DNA of 24,479 nucleotides from a virus. Shown here in pieces: positions 10,701 through 18,184 of this stretch. A program made the position numbers and the translations under genes. How positions within the stretch are numbered: position 1 is the first letter of the stretch; each line of letters begins with the position of its first letter. The notes beneath the pieces were generated by a model. It saw nothing but the letters and a program-made list of their open reading frames with translations. It was not told where the DNA came from and did not search any database. Location: positions 1 to 24,479 of the IMG/VR virus record IMGVR_UViG_3300023119_000116; one strand, written 5' to 3'.

Positions 10701-10835
10701 CAAAATAGATTGTAATTGATTTACTTCTCGTACTTGAACTGCAGTTGCAGGTTTGAATAATATACGATAGTAATCTTTTGATCTATCGAAATCATCAAAA
10801 TACGGAGATGAGAGTAAGTTTGTATTTAGGGGCAT
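4731..10835 (-). CDS. Giant DUF4815 virion protein with cysteine modules and two Calx-beta domains (2034 aa)
   Basis: The N-terminus (about residues 1-700) has the DUF4815 signature: a 'YYRILFKPATAVQVREVNQL' stretch followed by QSILQDQVEQFGDHI. This family occurs in marine T4-like structural modules. A short coiled coil (EISALERRIAALEYNQNISA, about residues 1185-1210) precedes 'YKFGFFVDNF', which I recall as a conserved element of such proteins. Residues about 1508-1680 carry Cys-containing modules. Residues about 1692-1790 and 1802-1935 are two Calx-beta-like domains (SISDSRANERSGSMSFTV, DYTATSGTLTFAAGE). The last ~100 residues are Gly/Asn/Thr-rich. The start at 10835 follows a GGAG site inside the end of gp8, with 3 bases between the genes. 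Position suggests a peripheral baseplate or adhesin component replacing T4 gp9-gp12. The domain calls are firm; the function is inferred. Confidence 0.85.
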   Translation of the reverse strand: MPLNTNLLSSPYFDDFDRSKDYYRILFKPATAVQVREVNQLQSILQDQVEQFGDHILKSGTILEGCDFEFKNAFPYVKILDTTQSGAAVDLADINGLFVKENVTNKIARVEHVENGFENDPNGNLKTLYLDYNDDADVTQVVDAFTQGNILRVFAKDNRLFDLTVSSGGTVQAFSNSDVVVILPAIEVETVTDSDNNWPVPFVQGESLENSSGTIEVLLTNDSDFYSNTENLTSILRIKPNPTKQSGSGLDVKSWEDLAVGTILTSSSSNNELRIVKFLGQGATGKVVTTSAGQVSDLELTRGGFGYSVLPHVSVYSLGATPTQIQNLVISPQDFYQEVTIAGTADFIDPVGYGYGASVSSGKIYQKGLFLNVGPQFKMVTKYSNTPSDLSIGFNSVESVVNVFTDASLYDNAGGFLNSGAPGADRLKLTPTLVVKNQTEELASSDYFPLVRFAEGQPYSQNKQTQYNKIGDMIAQRAFEESGNYVLDEFNGTTQSTLDFTDSATNFKYVLDPGHAYIQGYRVKTETNFAKSVPKSTEFETVTGTGIDLDYANYIVVNEVGGGHIFTETQLVNLKDTAANFISENIGGDPALLGGTTIGTARIRNVIYESGIQGTADAKYRVYLYDINMNTGKRFDSVRALYSPNNGGTTIDGIADVVLENGNEFVLRSIKTVASADNYRAAVYTKNAEIIGAARNAMIFNINAPIKSFSTYSYIYRQSTTSVSVATNGQLSVSADSGNVIFPYIASLSDVEENDLIIIPENDIVVSSADFTGISVTSKESVNLGFGVNAYEITVGASPVTTFAATYEVGDWIRDASNNAAQILSIGGQNKMTIRTYNSAFAVGTHSFTRFFPKDVPIPLDKRSNMSASVDSNQLNLTVDLGYNVNSGSSVTITYDQKVTDTKSNLTVNRGSLVRVTSAGTWPKCLGFSGIFRLRAVYNGTTKSATNITDEFYIDHNQNSNYYGLGYLYKDEKVENPTALATEILIEFDHISEATHGLKIIDSYSINDVTPLANLTSSMHTLEIPEMNGQNGKYYDLRECADFRIFASNTANLTTSDTDPNLTCNPSETVSFPTGVNFKFPKPQSDFTFDYDVYQSRRDEIAIKADGAFDITVGASETRKKDDIQKLVIYTCDVAPYPSIPENISSQLKEIINKRIINISAGSNRIGRYSNLMTRVDKQTSGYTMQEISALERRIAALEYNQNISALENSTRNRTIQSSVDSTLERYKFGFFVDNFENYNMSNITDPNYQASIYEYLLQPNKNELTLEFDVAKRSKKYVTGKSVRFPWTRRKLVSQDYATYAAVPVIPEIVITQFCNFVTNNNNKYIGSNATATSIYDSVWEEFTFVGYSKLPEDGLTRQIKIDFFNPDGGIAYEVIQSNTPPTNNSQETGTVVWAPTQVTTTIPSSEKQELYRRAYAVKNGENKVYNRVNPWLEDGLVGSFTVGGTAYSSRAGAGQIKFDYDHTKGKYITVRVHKSKPVFNMQVCYYAETQADDIYDQGSTSQNYEPPCPRGEFLYSKCEGTTKIAIVCDGNRGEMVGTRTPNSPDCGFTTDTGPSGGGPDTTPPDNTTVCPAAGTVTRPDGQCSGTTKRIWVYTGESIESLGGYGNASSPSNQFIGECQVEIKSTEVNSTDCGYVPTTVTPEIVFNNLLSNFVTPYCPGENTDNGGHTDCGGGGDTNVCVTTTTPEPEPEKVSISIFDTTARENSTAYLKVRLDRPMDRDLNINFKTTDGTATEANQDYIPRAGTLKIPKGSVEEQIYVRARQDLVSEGDETMHVDLLDVDYEYASFEVSRGTLTITNVTVPVVSISDSRANERSGSMSFTVTLSEESNIACSVDYATATATTRNPRWFDSATAGQDYTATSGTLTFAAGETEKIITVPILTDTVNEKNELFNVVLSNAADCHIAGGGGGTARGIIFNTAFVAPPPIITINDDVRDIKIIDTWTTIPSFPGNKAIVIGNPHTAGSGGSANDFISQNITVGAGVVAGEAYTATIPTTNIPTPNINLNNNIAAAGGFNVSSLINKGNGPAFKAR
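5030..5767 (-). repeat. Two Calx-beta-like domains in the DUF4815 protein
   Basis: The first domain (about nt 5767-5450) has VSISIFDTTARENSTAYLKV, a D-rich strand pair and 'GDETMHVDLLDV'. The second (about 5430-5030) has VVSISDSRANERSGSMSFTV, 'QDYTATSGTLTFAAGETEKI' and 'NEKNELFNVVLSNA', and closes with ITINDD. These are the strand and acidic-turn signatures of Calx-beta domains, which bind calcium in exchangers and adhesins. The acidic positions needed for calcium appear kept (DD, NE, DE), so calcium-stabilised surface domains are plausible. Confidence 0.8.
5795..6312 (-). repeat. Cysteine-containing modules in the DUF4815 protein
   Basis: Two modules share the layout C-P-x-x-G, then C-x-G-T-T-K, an aromatic/hydrophobic strand, a Gly/Asn-rich loop, and an NS.DCG[FY] end. 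Module one spans about nt 6310-6180 (SKCEGTTKIAIVCDG, TPNSPDCGFT); module two about 6125-5925 (GQCSGTTKRIWVYTGE, VNSTDCGYVP). A third, decayed or partial one (YCPGENTDNGGHTDCGGGGD) follows to about 5795. Linkers are Pro/Thr/Gly-rich. These resemble Cys modules I know from cyanophage structural proteins; no metal or disulfide role can be proven from sequence. Confidence 0.7.
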
Positions 10836-10838
10836 TAC

Positions 10839-13007
10839 TTAAAACTCCAATATTACACGAATTTCTTCTGTTTGATTTTCTTCTCTATCGACAGGAATAT
10901 CATTTTGTATATAAATCACACTACCTGAGTTTGGATCTAGATCTCCATACACAATATCTAGCTCATTGCCGACAATACCAGACATAATAGCACCGCTACT
11001 TGAACCAACTATGTCTCCAATTGTACTAAAGTCTCCTACAATATTAGTAAGATAAATGTTATTTCCTTGGATAGAATGAACTTGTGCTGTAGCAGATCCT
11101 TGAGTCACTGTTTCATCTTCTTCAAATGGACCATTAGAAATAGCAGAGCCGATTATTTTTATAGTTTGCCTAAAATTATTAAAAATAAAATCAGCATTGC
11201 CATCATTAATCCTATTATTTATATCAATTCCTTTAATGGTTGCTATATTTTTAGATTGTAACCCATATATTGTACTCCCTTTTCTAAATTCTGGAGTACA
11301 ATCATCAACTAACATGCCTGTAGCAGGAGTATTTGTTAATGGAAATGGCGGGTTCACATTACGAACAGTGGCTTCAGCTTGTTTATGAACATAATATACA
11401 GTGCATAATGTACCGTCAGTAAAATTGGTCGCTTCAGATAAATGAATAGCAGTAGAATTAGATGCATTACCTACCGTTGTTAATAGATGAGTAGGATTAA
11501 CTCCATCATTGGTCACTATGTACACATAATCGCCCGATTTAAAATGTCTACCGTATTCGTTACTGGATAAACCAGATTGATCTAACATAAAATTACCGAC
11601 GACGCTATTAGCCATCCATGATGCTTGATCACCTAATTGCAATTTAGTAAATTGGCAAATAGTTTCTCCTTCAATGAAACCTCCTGAAACATTTTCGGTA
11701 TAAATTGCAACGTTCGCAAATTGTGGATTTCTGATAATTCCAAATTGTCCGAAAGTATTTACAGGTTCAACTAATCCAGATTCCCCTCGATTAAATCGAG
11801 TACTAAATGAAATTCTTTTAGCTCCGAATTCAACTACAGTATTTGCACCATGACCACCTTGAGGTGATGCGATTGGTCTGATTTCTGCTGGAGTTACAAC
11901 AACAGACAAACCATTTACTTGTCTTGGACTACCCGTCAAAACTCTTGCTGTACTATAAGAATAATTCGCTCCGACATCTAACATTTCTATTTTGTGTACG
12001 CTATCAGAGGCTGTTGCGTTAATAATAGCGCGCGCTACTGCATTTGTAGTCTGCGTACCATCTCCTATAATCTCAACTGCGGGCGAAAGTTCATAAGTTG
12101 TTGTTTCATCCGGTATGGTCAAAAAGTTATCTTCTAATTCTACAAAAACACCACCAATATCTGGTATTTCTATTGATCTTATAACCTTGCGATATTGACC
12201 TGAACCTACACCGCTTGTCAAATACATCATAGTATTTTTATAGAAATTTTCAGTTTGATCAGCACCAACTTCTAAACGATAACATCGATTTGCATTTGTT
12301 AAATTATAAATGGCTGCTATCGATGCTGAAATTCTATTCAAATCCGCTACTTCAAATTTACCACTCAAATGATTTTGATAATTTTTACCGTGTGTAATCA
12401 CTTTAATTACATCAATTGAGCCTTCGATAGCATTATCTTGTACAGCAGTATTCGCTGTAACTGGCATAAATTTTTCAGTAGCAAATTTAGTAAATTCTGT
12501 AGATGTAATAGAATACATGTATTTCCATTGATAACCATCAGATGTTTCATAATAGTCATCACCGGGTACATATAGATTTGCATCATATTTTGCATCTTCA
12601 AAAAGAGGTTTGATAGTGCTGGGAGAATTATTTGCATTATAAAGACACTTATATACATGTTTGTATGAATCTTCATCGACTGCAATATAAAAGTTTTTAT
12701 CTTGAAGTTCTATAGTTTCATCATCATACATTTCGTATGTAGTACCTTCAACCCAATCGTTTCTATTCACTACGAATTTAATATCGGTATTAGATAAACG
12801 TTTTCCAAAAATCATATTTCGGAAAACATCTGAATTTAATTTTTTTATTGTTTCGAGAGGAGGATTTACTTCTTCGAGTGTCGAGGCAACAGATTCATGA
12901 TCTCCCACAAAAGCATAGTAAGATGTGTTAGCTCTTTCTGTGATTGATTCTATTAGCTGATCTATAATATGTGTTTTAAATTCAGCTGGTACAAGTGTCT
13001 TTGCCAT
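10839..13007 (-). CDS. gp8: Baseplate wedge protein gp8, enlarged (722 aa)
   Basis: This is a wedge subunit; T4 gp8 (334 aa) is a dimer in each wedge, bound to gp7 and gp10. The C-terminus is diagnostic: GSVIYIQNDIPVDREENQTE then EIRVILEF parallels the T4 ending 'MIYMENRPP...QTEEINILFTF'. Near residue 150 'PGDDYYETSDGYQWKYMYSI' matches T4 'PGDGYVWEYLFEI', and the earlier 'RNDWVEGTTYEMYD' fits the T4 'RRDWGDTRYPDPY' region. Between about residues 220 and 680 lies extra sequence absent from T4, including a 'GANYSYSTARV' element and 'EEDETVTQGSATAQV'. The protein is therefore more than twice the T4 length with both family ends kept. A late-promoter-like octamer lies 22 bases upstream of the start. 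A weak AGAG is the likely ribosome binding site. Confidence 0.92.
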   Translation of the reverse strand: MAKTLVPAEFKTHIIDQLIESITERANTSYYAFVGDHESVASTLEEVNPPLETIKKLNSDVFRNMIFGKRLSNTDIKFVVNRNDWVEGTTYEMYDDETIELQDKNFYIAVDEDSYKHVYKCLYNANNSPSTIKPLFEDAKYDANLYVPGDDYYETSDGYQWKYMYSITSTEFTKFATEKFMPVTANTAVQDNAIEGSIDVIKVITHGKNYQNHLSGKFEVADLNRISASIAAIYNLTNANRCYRLEVGADQTENFYKNTMMYLTSGVGSGQYRKVIRSIEIPDIGGVFVELEDNFLTIPDETTTYELSPAVEIIGDGTQTTNAVARAIINATASDSVHKIEMLDVGANYSYSTARVLTGSPRQVNGLSVVVTPAEIRPIASPQGGHGANTVVEFGAKRISFSTRFNRGESGLVEPVNTFGQFGIIRNPQFANVAIYTENVSGGFIEGETICQFTKLQLGDQASWMANSVVGNFMLDQSGLSSNEYGRHFKSGDYVYIVTNDGVNPTHLLTTVGNASNSTAIHLSEATNFTDGTLCTVYYVHKQAEATVRNVNPPFPLTNTPATGMLVDDCTPEFRKGSTIYGLQSKNIATIKGIDINNRINDGNADFIFNNFRQTIKIIGSAISNGPFEEDETVTQGSATAQVHSIQGNNIYLTNIVGDFSTIGDIVGSSSGAIMSGIVGNELDIVYGDLDPNSGSVIYIQNDIPVDREENQTEEIRVILEF

Positions 13008-13029
13008 TTTATTCTCTAAAAATAATAGT

Positions 13030-13037
13030 TATTTATG
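13030..13037 (-). promoter_or_regulatory. Late-promoter-like octamer CATAAATA upstream of gp8
   Basis: The minus-strand octamer CATAAATA overlaps the gp7 stop codon and lies 22 bases before the gp8 start at 13007. Sequence and placement repeat the octamer before gp25: stop codon inside the octamer, start codon about 20 bases on. This gap (25 bases) is one of the two longest gaps in the block. It is a candidate late transcription start for gp8 and the giant DUF4815 gene. Confidence 0.5.
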
Positions 13038-15939
13038 TACTAACTGTAGTGTTAGTATAGAAAGTATTTTCATTAACAAATAAACCATATTGTTTAATAT
13101 TCCATGTTGTCGATGATTGAGTTGCATCAATTCCGACAGGTGATTCTGAAGTACCGACAAAACCACCAAATGGTTTACTTCCTGACAAATGCAATACATC
13201 TATGAGTGTTTGCTTATATTTGCTAAATGGCAGAGAAGTTAAAACTTGATATGAATATTCTTGATAAAAATCATTGTCATGAAGATATTTATCCGAACTC
13301 AAAAATGATTTTCTATTGGGATGTACACCGGGCGCTATACCATTTTGACCTAAATAACCATACACAGATATTGATTTATTAGAATCAGTTACAGATCTTA
13401 AAACGAGAGGTTCTCCTCTGACGTAAGTATCTGTGACCGGATCGAGCTGCCGGCCAAAATATCCGATACCCGAATCAATAACTCTCAATGAAGTTGCAAA
13501 ACCATCACCTGATAGAGTTTCGGTATTAATCACAGCATTTAAACCTACTCTTGGATGCATTCTTAATTCATCTACTACTTCAATAGTCACTGCGACACCC
13601 GATGTTTGTCCTTCAAGTGTATCACCTATTCTAAAGTCTTCATCTACGCTCCACTGAGTATCTGAATTAGCAGTTACATCTTGAGAAGCAAAAAGTCGTG
13701 TGACCTTCATTTCTCTTTTAGTAATATCAAAGCTCATAATTCTGCCGAATGCATTGTCTTTGCCAGCAGATTTTACTATCTCTCCCAGTCTAAAAGCTTT
13801 TCTAATATTATCAGCACCTTCATCATAGTATTTAATATAGAAATCATATCTCTCAGTATGGAACGCAAGTGGATCAAATACAATATAAGATGGAGCGATA
13901 CCGTATCCTTCACCCGGGTTAGTCACTACAATTTGTTCTAATGACCCTACTGATATAGCTGTATTAGTATAATTTAAAGCATCAGATAAAACCGTATTAG
14001 ATAATTGTATTTGGTTACCAGATGCAATCCATTCAAAAACAGAATTAGGATTGCCGGTATCGTAATTTAATATATCGCCTATATTAGTTGAAGCGATATC
14101 TAATAGATTAATATAGAACGGACCACCTTCTCTTGTTGTCGTTTCATAATAGAAATAATCTTGTGTATCAGAAAGAGATGATTCAGGTCCTTTGAACGAT
14201 GCCTTATTGGTAAAAGAAAAGCTATTATTATTCGACGAACCACTTGCATACGAACCTAATTCGGTATTTGATGTGTAAGTATTTGCTAATTTTTTAAATG
14301 GTATGCCGCCCTGTAATTCGGTTCCATTATTAATAATACCAATTTGTACATTTGATAATTTCGTAATATTGCATTCTAAATCTTTTTCACCAACACGATT
14401 TCGATAAAATGGTTTATTTGTTCTAAAAAAACCTTTTTCTCTGATAACATTAGCGTACAGCTGACCTGAAGTAGTATTTGCAAATGTGTTTGCTACAACG
14501 GCATGTACGTATCTTACACCCGCTGTTTCTTCTTTTTGATATAGAATATCTCCGCCTATCAGTGGTTGTCCTGTTGTTGTATATTCAAGTGTAAGAGTAT
14601 TGCTCGTTGCAATAACATTGCCTGATATAGATGCATCAACAATGTTTGCTGTTGTGTCGACAACTAACTCGGCGCCGTCTGATGTATAAAAAGAGCTAAT
14701 TACATTTGAATGAAATAAATTACCATCATCTAATTGTATTTCATTATTTGAATTTACATAATTGGATTTTATATAGTTTACAATTATATAGTCTTGATTT
14801 GTATTAACTTCAACAATAGTACAATTAAAAACAACATTTGATGCAGTATTACCATTATGATAGACTAATAAGTCTGTGCCTAAAGTATATGCAGCCGCGT
14901 TACTATTATCTTGATCAAAAGTAATTAATGATAAATCTTGATGTACAGATTTAAATCGTTGAAACGGATCAACATGATAAAAATAATCTGTATTTTCAAC
15001 AGTTATATCATCTAATAATAATTCTCTATCGGCACCAATTACAAGAGAATCCGCGCTATATCCCCAACCTGATTCATGATCGAGAATATCAAAACTTACT
15101 ACACCCACCTCTGATTCTATACTAGTAACGATTGCCCGGGCCTTTTTACCTTTTCCGCCCTCGACGACAACCTCTTCACCTACCACAAAATTTGGATCAG
15201 TAGCATTAATTTCTAAAGAGGTCAAAGAACCAATCACTTCGTTTTGATATACTATATCTGATCCTATTTCTGGTCTAGTTCTTATTTGTTCGTTTGTCTG
15301 AAATACACCATTCAATGCGCTTAGGTATATTACTTCTACAAACAAAGATCCCTTTTTAACTCTTACTAATCTTTCAGCAAAAGCTGTAGCTTTCGATGTA
15401 TCACCATAAATTTGTCTACCTATAAATCCTACATTAATAGGACTAGGTACCATTTCTAAATATCTTTTATTTTCCCATTCATTATCAGATAGTTTAAAAA
15501 GATCGCGAGCTGGCTCGTATACTCGCGCTTCTAATCCATATACTAATTTAAAAAAGAGATCAACTGCTCGTTCTGTACCCTTCGCTCTATAAAATTCTAA
15601 AGCATTTTTAATAAACAGTTTCTTATTTGTTGCAATATTAAATTGAATATTCGGTAGATATTTGTTTTTAAAGTCTAGAATAAACTCGTCGAGAGTATTA
15701 TCAATATCTCTATAATTTGTTAAATTCCTGCTGTGATGTAACGTTGCTGATGGATTATCGACGACTGTCCATGGATCGCTATCTTTTGCATCGCGAGGTT
15801 TATATTCAAATTGTTTGCTTTCTAACCATTCATAATATGCTTTTACAAAAGCAATGAACTGCGGCCCTTCTTCACGATAAAAATCTGGCAGTTGCGTACT
15901 GACGAATTTAGAAATATTTTTTTCTATTTCAATTGACAT
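13033..15939 (-). CDS. gp7: Baseplate wedge protein gp7-like (968 aa)
   Basis: T4 gp7 (1032 aa) is the wedge subunit that ties the gp6-gp25 core to gp8 and gp10. Here the N-terminus resembles the middle of T4 gp7: 'FIAFVKAYYEWLES' fits T4 'FEAFCEAYIQYLSDG', and 'EFYRAKGTERAVDLFFKLVY' (residues ~111-130) fits 'SYDFYSTKGIEASYKFLFKVLY'. Near the C-terminus, 'YQVLTSLPFSKYKQTLIDVL' and HLSGSKPFGGFVG fit T4 'YVMKIKSNLPSSRWKSDVIRFVHPVGFGFI'. The N-terminal beta-propeller part of T4 gp7 has no counterpart. Instead about 600 residues of beta-rich sequence sit between the two conserved parts, with 'GEGYGIAPSYIVFDP', 'DSGIGYFG' and 'IGDTLEGQTSGVAVTI' motifs. The start ATG shares one base with the gp6 stop (TAATG). 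The call rests on comparison by eye plus a perfect 25-6-7-8 order. Confidence 0.85.
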   Translation of the reverse strand: MSIEIEKNISKFVSTQLPDFYREEGPQFIAFVKAYYEWLESKQFEYKPRDAKDSDPWTVVDNPSATLHHSRNLTNYRDIDNTLDEFILDFKNKYLPNIQFNIATNKKLFIKNALEFYRAKGTERAVDLFFKLVYGLEARVYEPARDLFKLSDNEWENKRYLEMVPSPINVGFIGRQIYGDTSKATAFAERLVRVKKGSLFVEVIYLSALNGVFQTNEQIRTRPEIGSDIVYQNEVIGSLTSLEINATDPNFVVGEEVVVEGGKGKKARAIVTSIESEVGVVSFDILDHESGWGYSADSLVIGADRELLLDDITVENTDYFYHVDPFQRFKSVHQDLSLITFDQDNSNAAAYTLGTDLLVYHNGNTASNVVFNCTIVEVNTNQDYIIVNYIKSNYVNSNNEIQLDDGNLFHSNVISSFYTSDGAELVVDTTANIVDASISGNVIATSNTLTLEYTTTGQPLIGGDILYQKEETAGVRYVHAVVANTFANTTSGQLYANVIREKGFFRTNKPFYRNRVGEKDLECNITKLSNVQIGIINNGTELQGGIPFKKLANTYTSNTELGSYASGSSNNNSFSFTNKASFKGPESSLSDTQDYFYYETTTREGGPFYINLLDIASTNIGDILNYDTGNPNSVFEWIASGNQIQLSNTVLSDALNYTNTAISVGSLEQIVVTNPGEGYGIAPSYIVFDPLAFHTERYDFYIKYYDEGADNIRKAFRLGEIVKSAGKDNAFGRIMSFDITKREMKVTRLFASQDVTANSDTQWSVDEDFRIGDTLEGQTSGVAVTIEVVDELRMHPRVGLNAVINTETLSGDGFATSLRVIDSGIGYFGRQLDPVTDTYVRGEPLVLRSVTDSNKSISVYGYLGQNGIAPGVHPNRKSFLSSDKYLHDNDFYQEYSYQVLTSLPFSKYKQTLIDVLHLSGSKPFGGFVGTSESPVGIDATQSSTTWNIKQYGLFVNENTFYTNTTVST

Positions 15940-17726
15940 TAAAGTCTAACCTGCTGGATTTTTACAGAAATATCTTCGTCTAAGACTCTGATAATAGAGC
16001 GCCGTTGTGAAAAAATATCTTTAGCTCGAGGCGTAACAGTCAATTTAAACGTGGTCTTTAAACTACCTGTCGAAAAGTTTTCTAGTTTAATTACCCCAGT
16101 ATCATAATTAACAACTCCAATCGGAGTAATAATTTCGTGCTCATCTCCATTTTCTCTAACAACGTTAATTGTGCCTAAGCCGTCATCCTCGAGAAAAGAT
16201 GTCATACCGTCATAGGTAAATGGTTCAGATTTAACAACAGACAATTGATTTTTCGAATGATTTCCTAACTTTTGACCTATATCATTTTTTAATTGCATTG
16301 CAAAATCAAGAGTGTAATTTCTTTTTGTCTGTTCTGGTATTGCAATAAACTTTGTAGCAGATACTGTCGTATCGTTACTGATAATAGAATCTTGAGCGGC
16401 GTCGATAGCAGCGATTAATTTACTATAATGTAGCGTTTTATTAAATCCTTCCAAATTATTTGCATTAAATGATTGTATAGCAGAAATTACAATTGCTCGT
16501 ATATCATCTACACCGAGAGATGTCTGAGTAATATTATATTTCACATTTGAATTAACACTCAGATACATGTAATCAGGTTTTACGAAAACTGGATCGATAG
16601 ATAACGGGCTTCTAGGTTTGACAAATTGTCTATACTTGTCTCTAAAGCTTTTTGGCAATTCATCTGTATTTTTTAAATCAACTGCGACGATAACTTTACC
16701 AAACATAGGCGGTTCGAACTCTTCTCCGCCATATGCAGCAACATCATTGATTTCTGAAAAATTTGCTTTTAATAATGTAGCATAATCGTTAGCAGTCACA
16801 ACTCTTTCCTGTGTAGTAAAAGCACGAGGAGCATTGAGTTTAATTGATTCTAAACTTTCGGGTACAGAGCCTGCTGCTGCTCGTTCGATAGTCTCGATAT
16901 CAGTAACAGATGCTGTGCCGATAGGACCATCAGCAGCAAATTTTGAAATACCATTTGGTAATTCGCCATTGCACGCACGATATTCTATAAGAACGATAGA
17001 ATTATTTTTTGGCGGTCGACCTATTACTCCGTCGCCGAATTGTATTTCGTAAGTATCACCTTCTGCGGCTTGAAGAAAATAAACTTGATCAGCAACACCG
17101 AGACCAAGTAAACTATCTGTCCTTTCATATGACAAAACTGTAGCACCATTATCCTCAATTATTGTAACTTTAATACTATTAGTATCAATTGTTTTATTTG
17201 TTACGATATAGCGAGCTGTTTGACCAACAACAAAAGAGTCTTTTACATAATCTCCTTCATATAGAATAACATCTTCAGCCGTGTATTGGTTTGTGTCCGT
17301 CTGTAGAGCTTGTATATTTTCTGAAGTAGTAAACGTAAAGTTTTTATTTCCTGAAGTGCCAGTAAAAGTAGTGCCGCGCGGAATCAAAACCGTAGCATTC
17401 GTAGTATTATCTGTTAGCACAATATTTACACGTGCATATGCAGATCTAAATGATCGAGGAATATAATTTAATTCTTTTACATGAGAAATAATTGAATCAC
17501 GTAATAAAGCAGAATCTAAAAACATTTCACTTGCTATCATATTAATATAAAAATTATTTAGATTCGTATTATATGCTAAAACATCAAGAAGAGCATTGAT
17601 ATTCGAAGCTTCGAAATCATAATCCTTAAAGATATGACCGTATTCTTTTGAACCGGATAGATATTCTTTTAGATTTTGTTTTATGCTATCGAAATCGAGA
17701 GTTGTAAGATTTTTGCTTGCGGCCAT
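15939..17726 (-). CDS. gp6: Baseplate wedge protein gp6 (baseplate J-like family, 595 aa)
   Basis: gp6 forms the continuous ring of dimers at the wedge core and changes shape during sheath contraction; T4 gp6 has 660 residues. The N-terminus matches T4 closely: 'FDSIKQNLKEYLSGS...YDFEASNINALLDVLAYNT' against T4 'FAEIKQNLIEWLNGQ...YDFEGSRLNVLCDLLAYNT'. 'LIPRGTTFTG' near residue 118 fits T4 'TIPRGTRFLA'. 'ERVVTANDYATLLKANFSEI' near residue 308 fits T4 'QRCVTATDYDTFVSERFGSI', the baseplate-J signature, and 'PLSIDPVFVKPDYMYLSVNS' follows. The C-terminus is shorter than in T4. The gene starts one base after the gp25 stop, so the two partner proteins of the wedge core are translationally coupled. 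No membrane or signal sequence is present. Confidence 0.96.
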   Translation of the reverse strand: MAASKNLTTLDFDSIKQNLKEYLSGSKEYGHIFKDYDFEASNINALLDVLAYNTNLNNFYINMIASEMFLDSALLRDSIISHVKELNYIPRSFRSAYARVNIVLTDNTTNATVLIPRGTTFTGTSGNKNFTFTTSENIQALQTDTNQYTAEDVILYEGDYVKDSFVVGQTARYIVTNKTIDTNSIKVTIIEDNGATVLSYERTDSLLGLGVADQVYFLQAAEGDTYEIQFGDGVIGRPPKNNSIVLIEYRACNGELPNGISKFAADGPIGTASVTDIETIERAAAGSVPESLESIKLNAPRAFTTQERVVTANDYATLLKANFSEINDVAAYGGEEFEPPMFGKVIVAVDLKNTDELPKSFRDKYRQFVKPRSPLSIDPVFVKPDYMYLSVNSNVKYNITQTSLGVDDIRAIVISAIQSFNANNLEGFNKTLHYSKLIAAIDAAQDSIISNDTTVSATKFIAIPEQTKRNYTLDFAMQLKNDIGQKLGNHSKNQLSVVKSEPFTYDGMTSFLEDDGLGTINVVRENGDEHEIITPIGVVNYDTGVIKLENFSTGSLKTTFKLTVTPRAKDIFSQRRSIIRVLDEDISVKIQQVRL

Positions 17727-17727
17727 T

Positions 17728-18165
17728 TTAACGTACTCTATAAAGTGTGATGTCTAGCGTTTCGTCCGTTTGAGATGTAATGATACTAAAAACTATATGT
17801 ACATTCATTTCGTTGTATTCTTCGTTTGAAGTTACTTCAACGCTGTTTAATCGAACTCGCGGCTCATAATTTTTTACGAGCTCTTTAATATGTCTTTCAA
17901 TTTCTTGAGGTATCCGCTGATCATCGAATGGCTCGAATAAATGTCTTCTAATATTACCACCAAAATCGGGATTTCTCAGCTTCTCATATTTATTAGTGAG
18001 AATAAGATTGCGCAATGCCATTTTAACAGCATCAGCATTAGTTTTACGGCTAATTTGTTGAGTATGAGGATGAGCTAAAAAAGTATGATTAAAATCGCTA
18101 TAAAAATCACGTCTTTTATCTGATAGCTTATATTCGTCATTCTTCTTGGCTGTTTTTACACCCAT
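17728..18165 (-). CDS. gp25: Baseplate wedge protein gp25 (GPW/gp25 family, 145 aa)
   Basis: gp25 sits in the wedge core with two gp6 chains and helps start sheath assembly. T4 gp25 has 132 residues and the family also includes P2 gpW and T6SS TssE. The hallmark Glu-Pro-Arg motif is seen at residues 101-103 in 'KNYEPRVRLNSVEV', followed by the family's C-terminal beta strands. The middle has the usual 'ADAVKMALRNLILTNKYEKL' helix and a 'FGGNIRRHLFEPFDD' turn. The start at 18165 is preceded by AGAGAAA as a weak ribosome binding site, 22 bases after the end of the spike-tip gene, and a CATAAATA octamer lies in that gap. The first 10 residues are basic and look like a small N-terminal extension. 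Confidence 0.96.
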   Translation of the reverse strand: MGVKTAKKNDEYKLSDKRRDFYSDFNHTFLAHPHTQQISRKTNADAVKMALRNLILTNKYEKLRNPDFGGNIRRHLFEPFDDQRIPQEIERHIKELVKNYEPRVRLNSVEVTSNEEYNEMNVHIVFSIITSQTDETLDITLYRVR

Positions 18166-18184
18166 GGTTTTCTCTTTTAATTTC

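Noticed and set aside
11216-11223. TATAAATA on the minus strand inside gp8
   Set aside because: It is in the middle of gp8, about 380 bases from the next start, and encodes part of DINNRIN; chance in AT-rich coding DNA is most likely.
15130-15145. GCCCGGGC palindrome followed by a T run as a terminator
   Set aside because: It is within gp7 coding sequence, the stem is only 4 base pairs without a loop, and the T run is on the untranscribed side.
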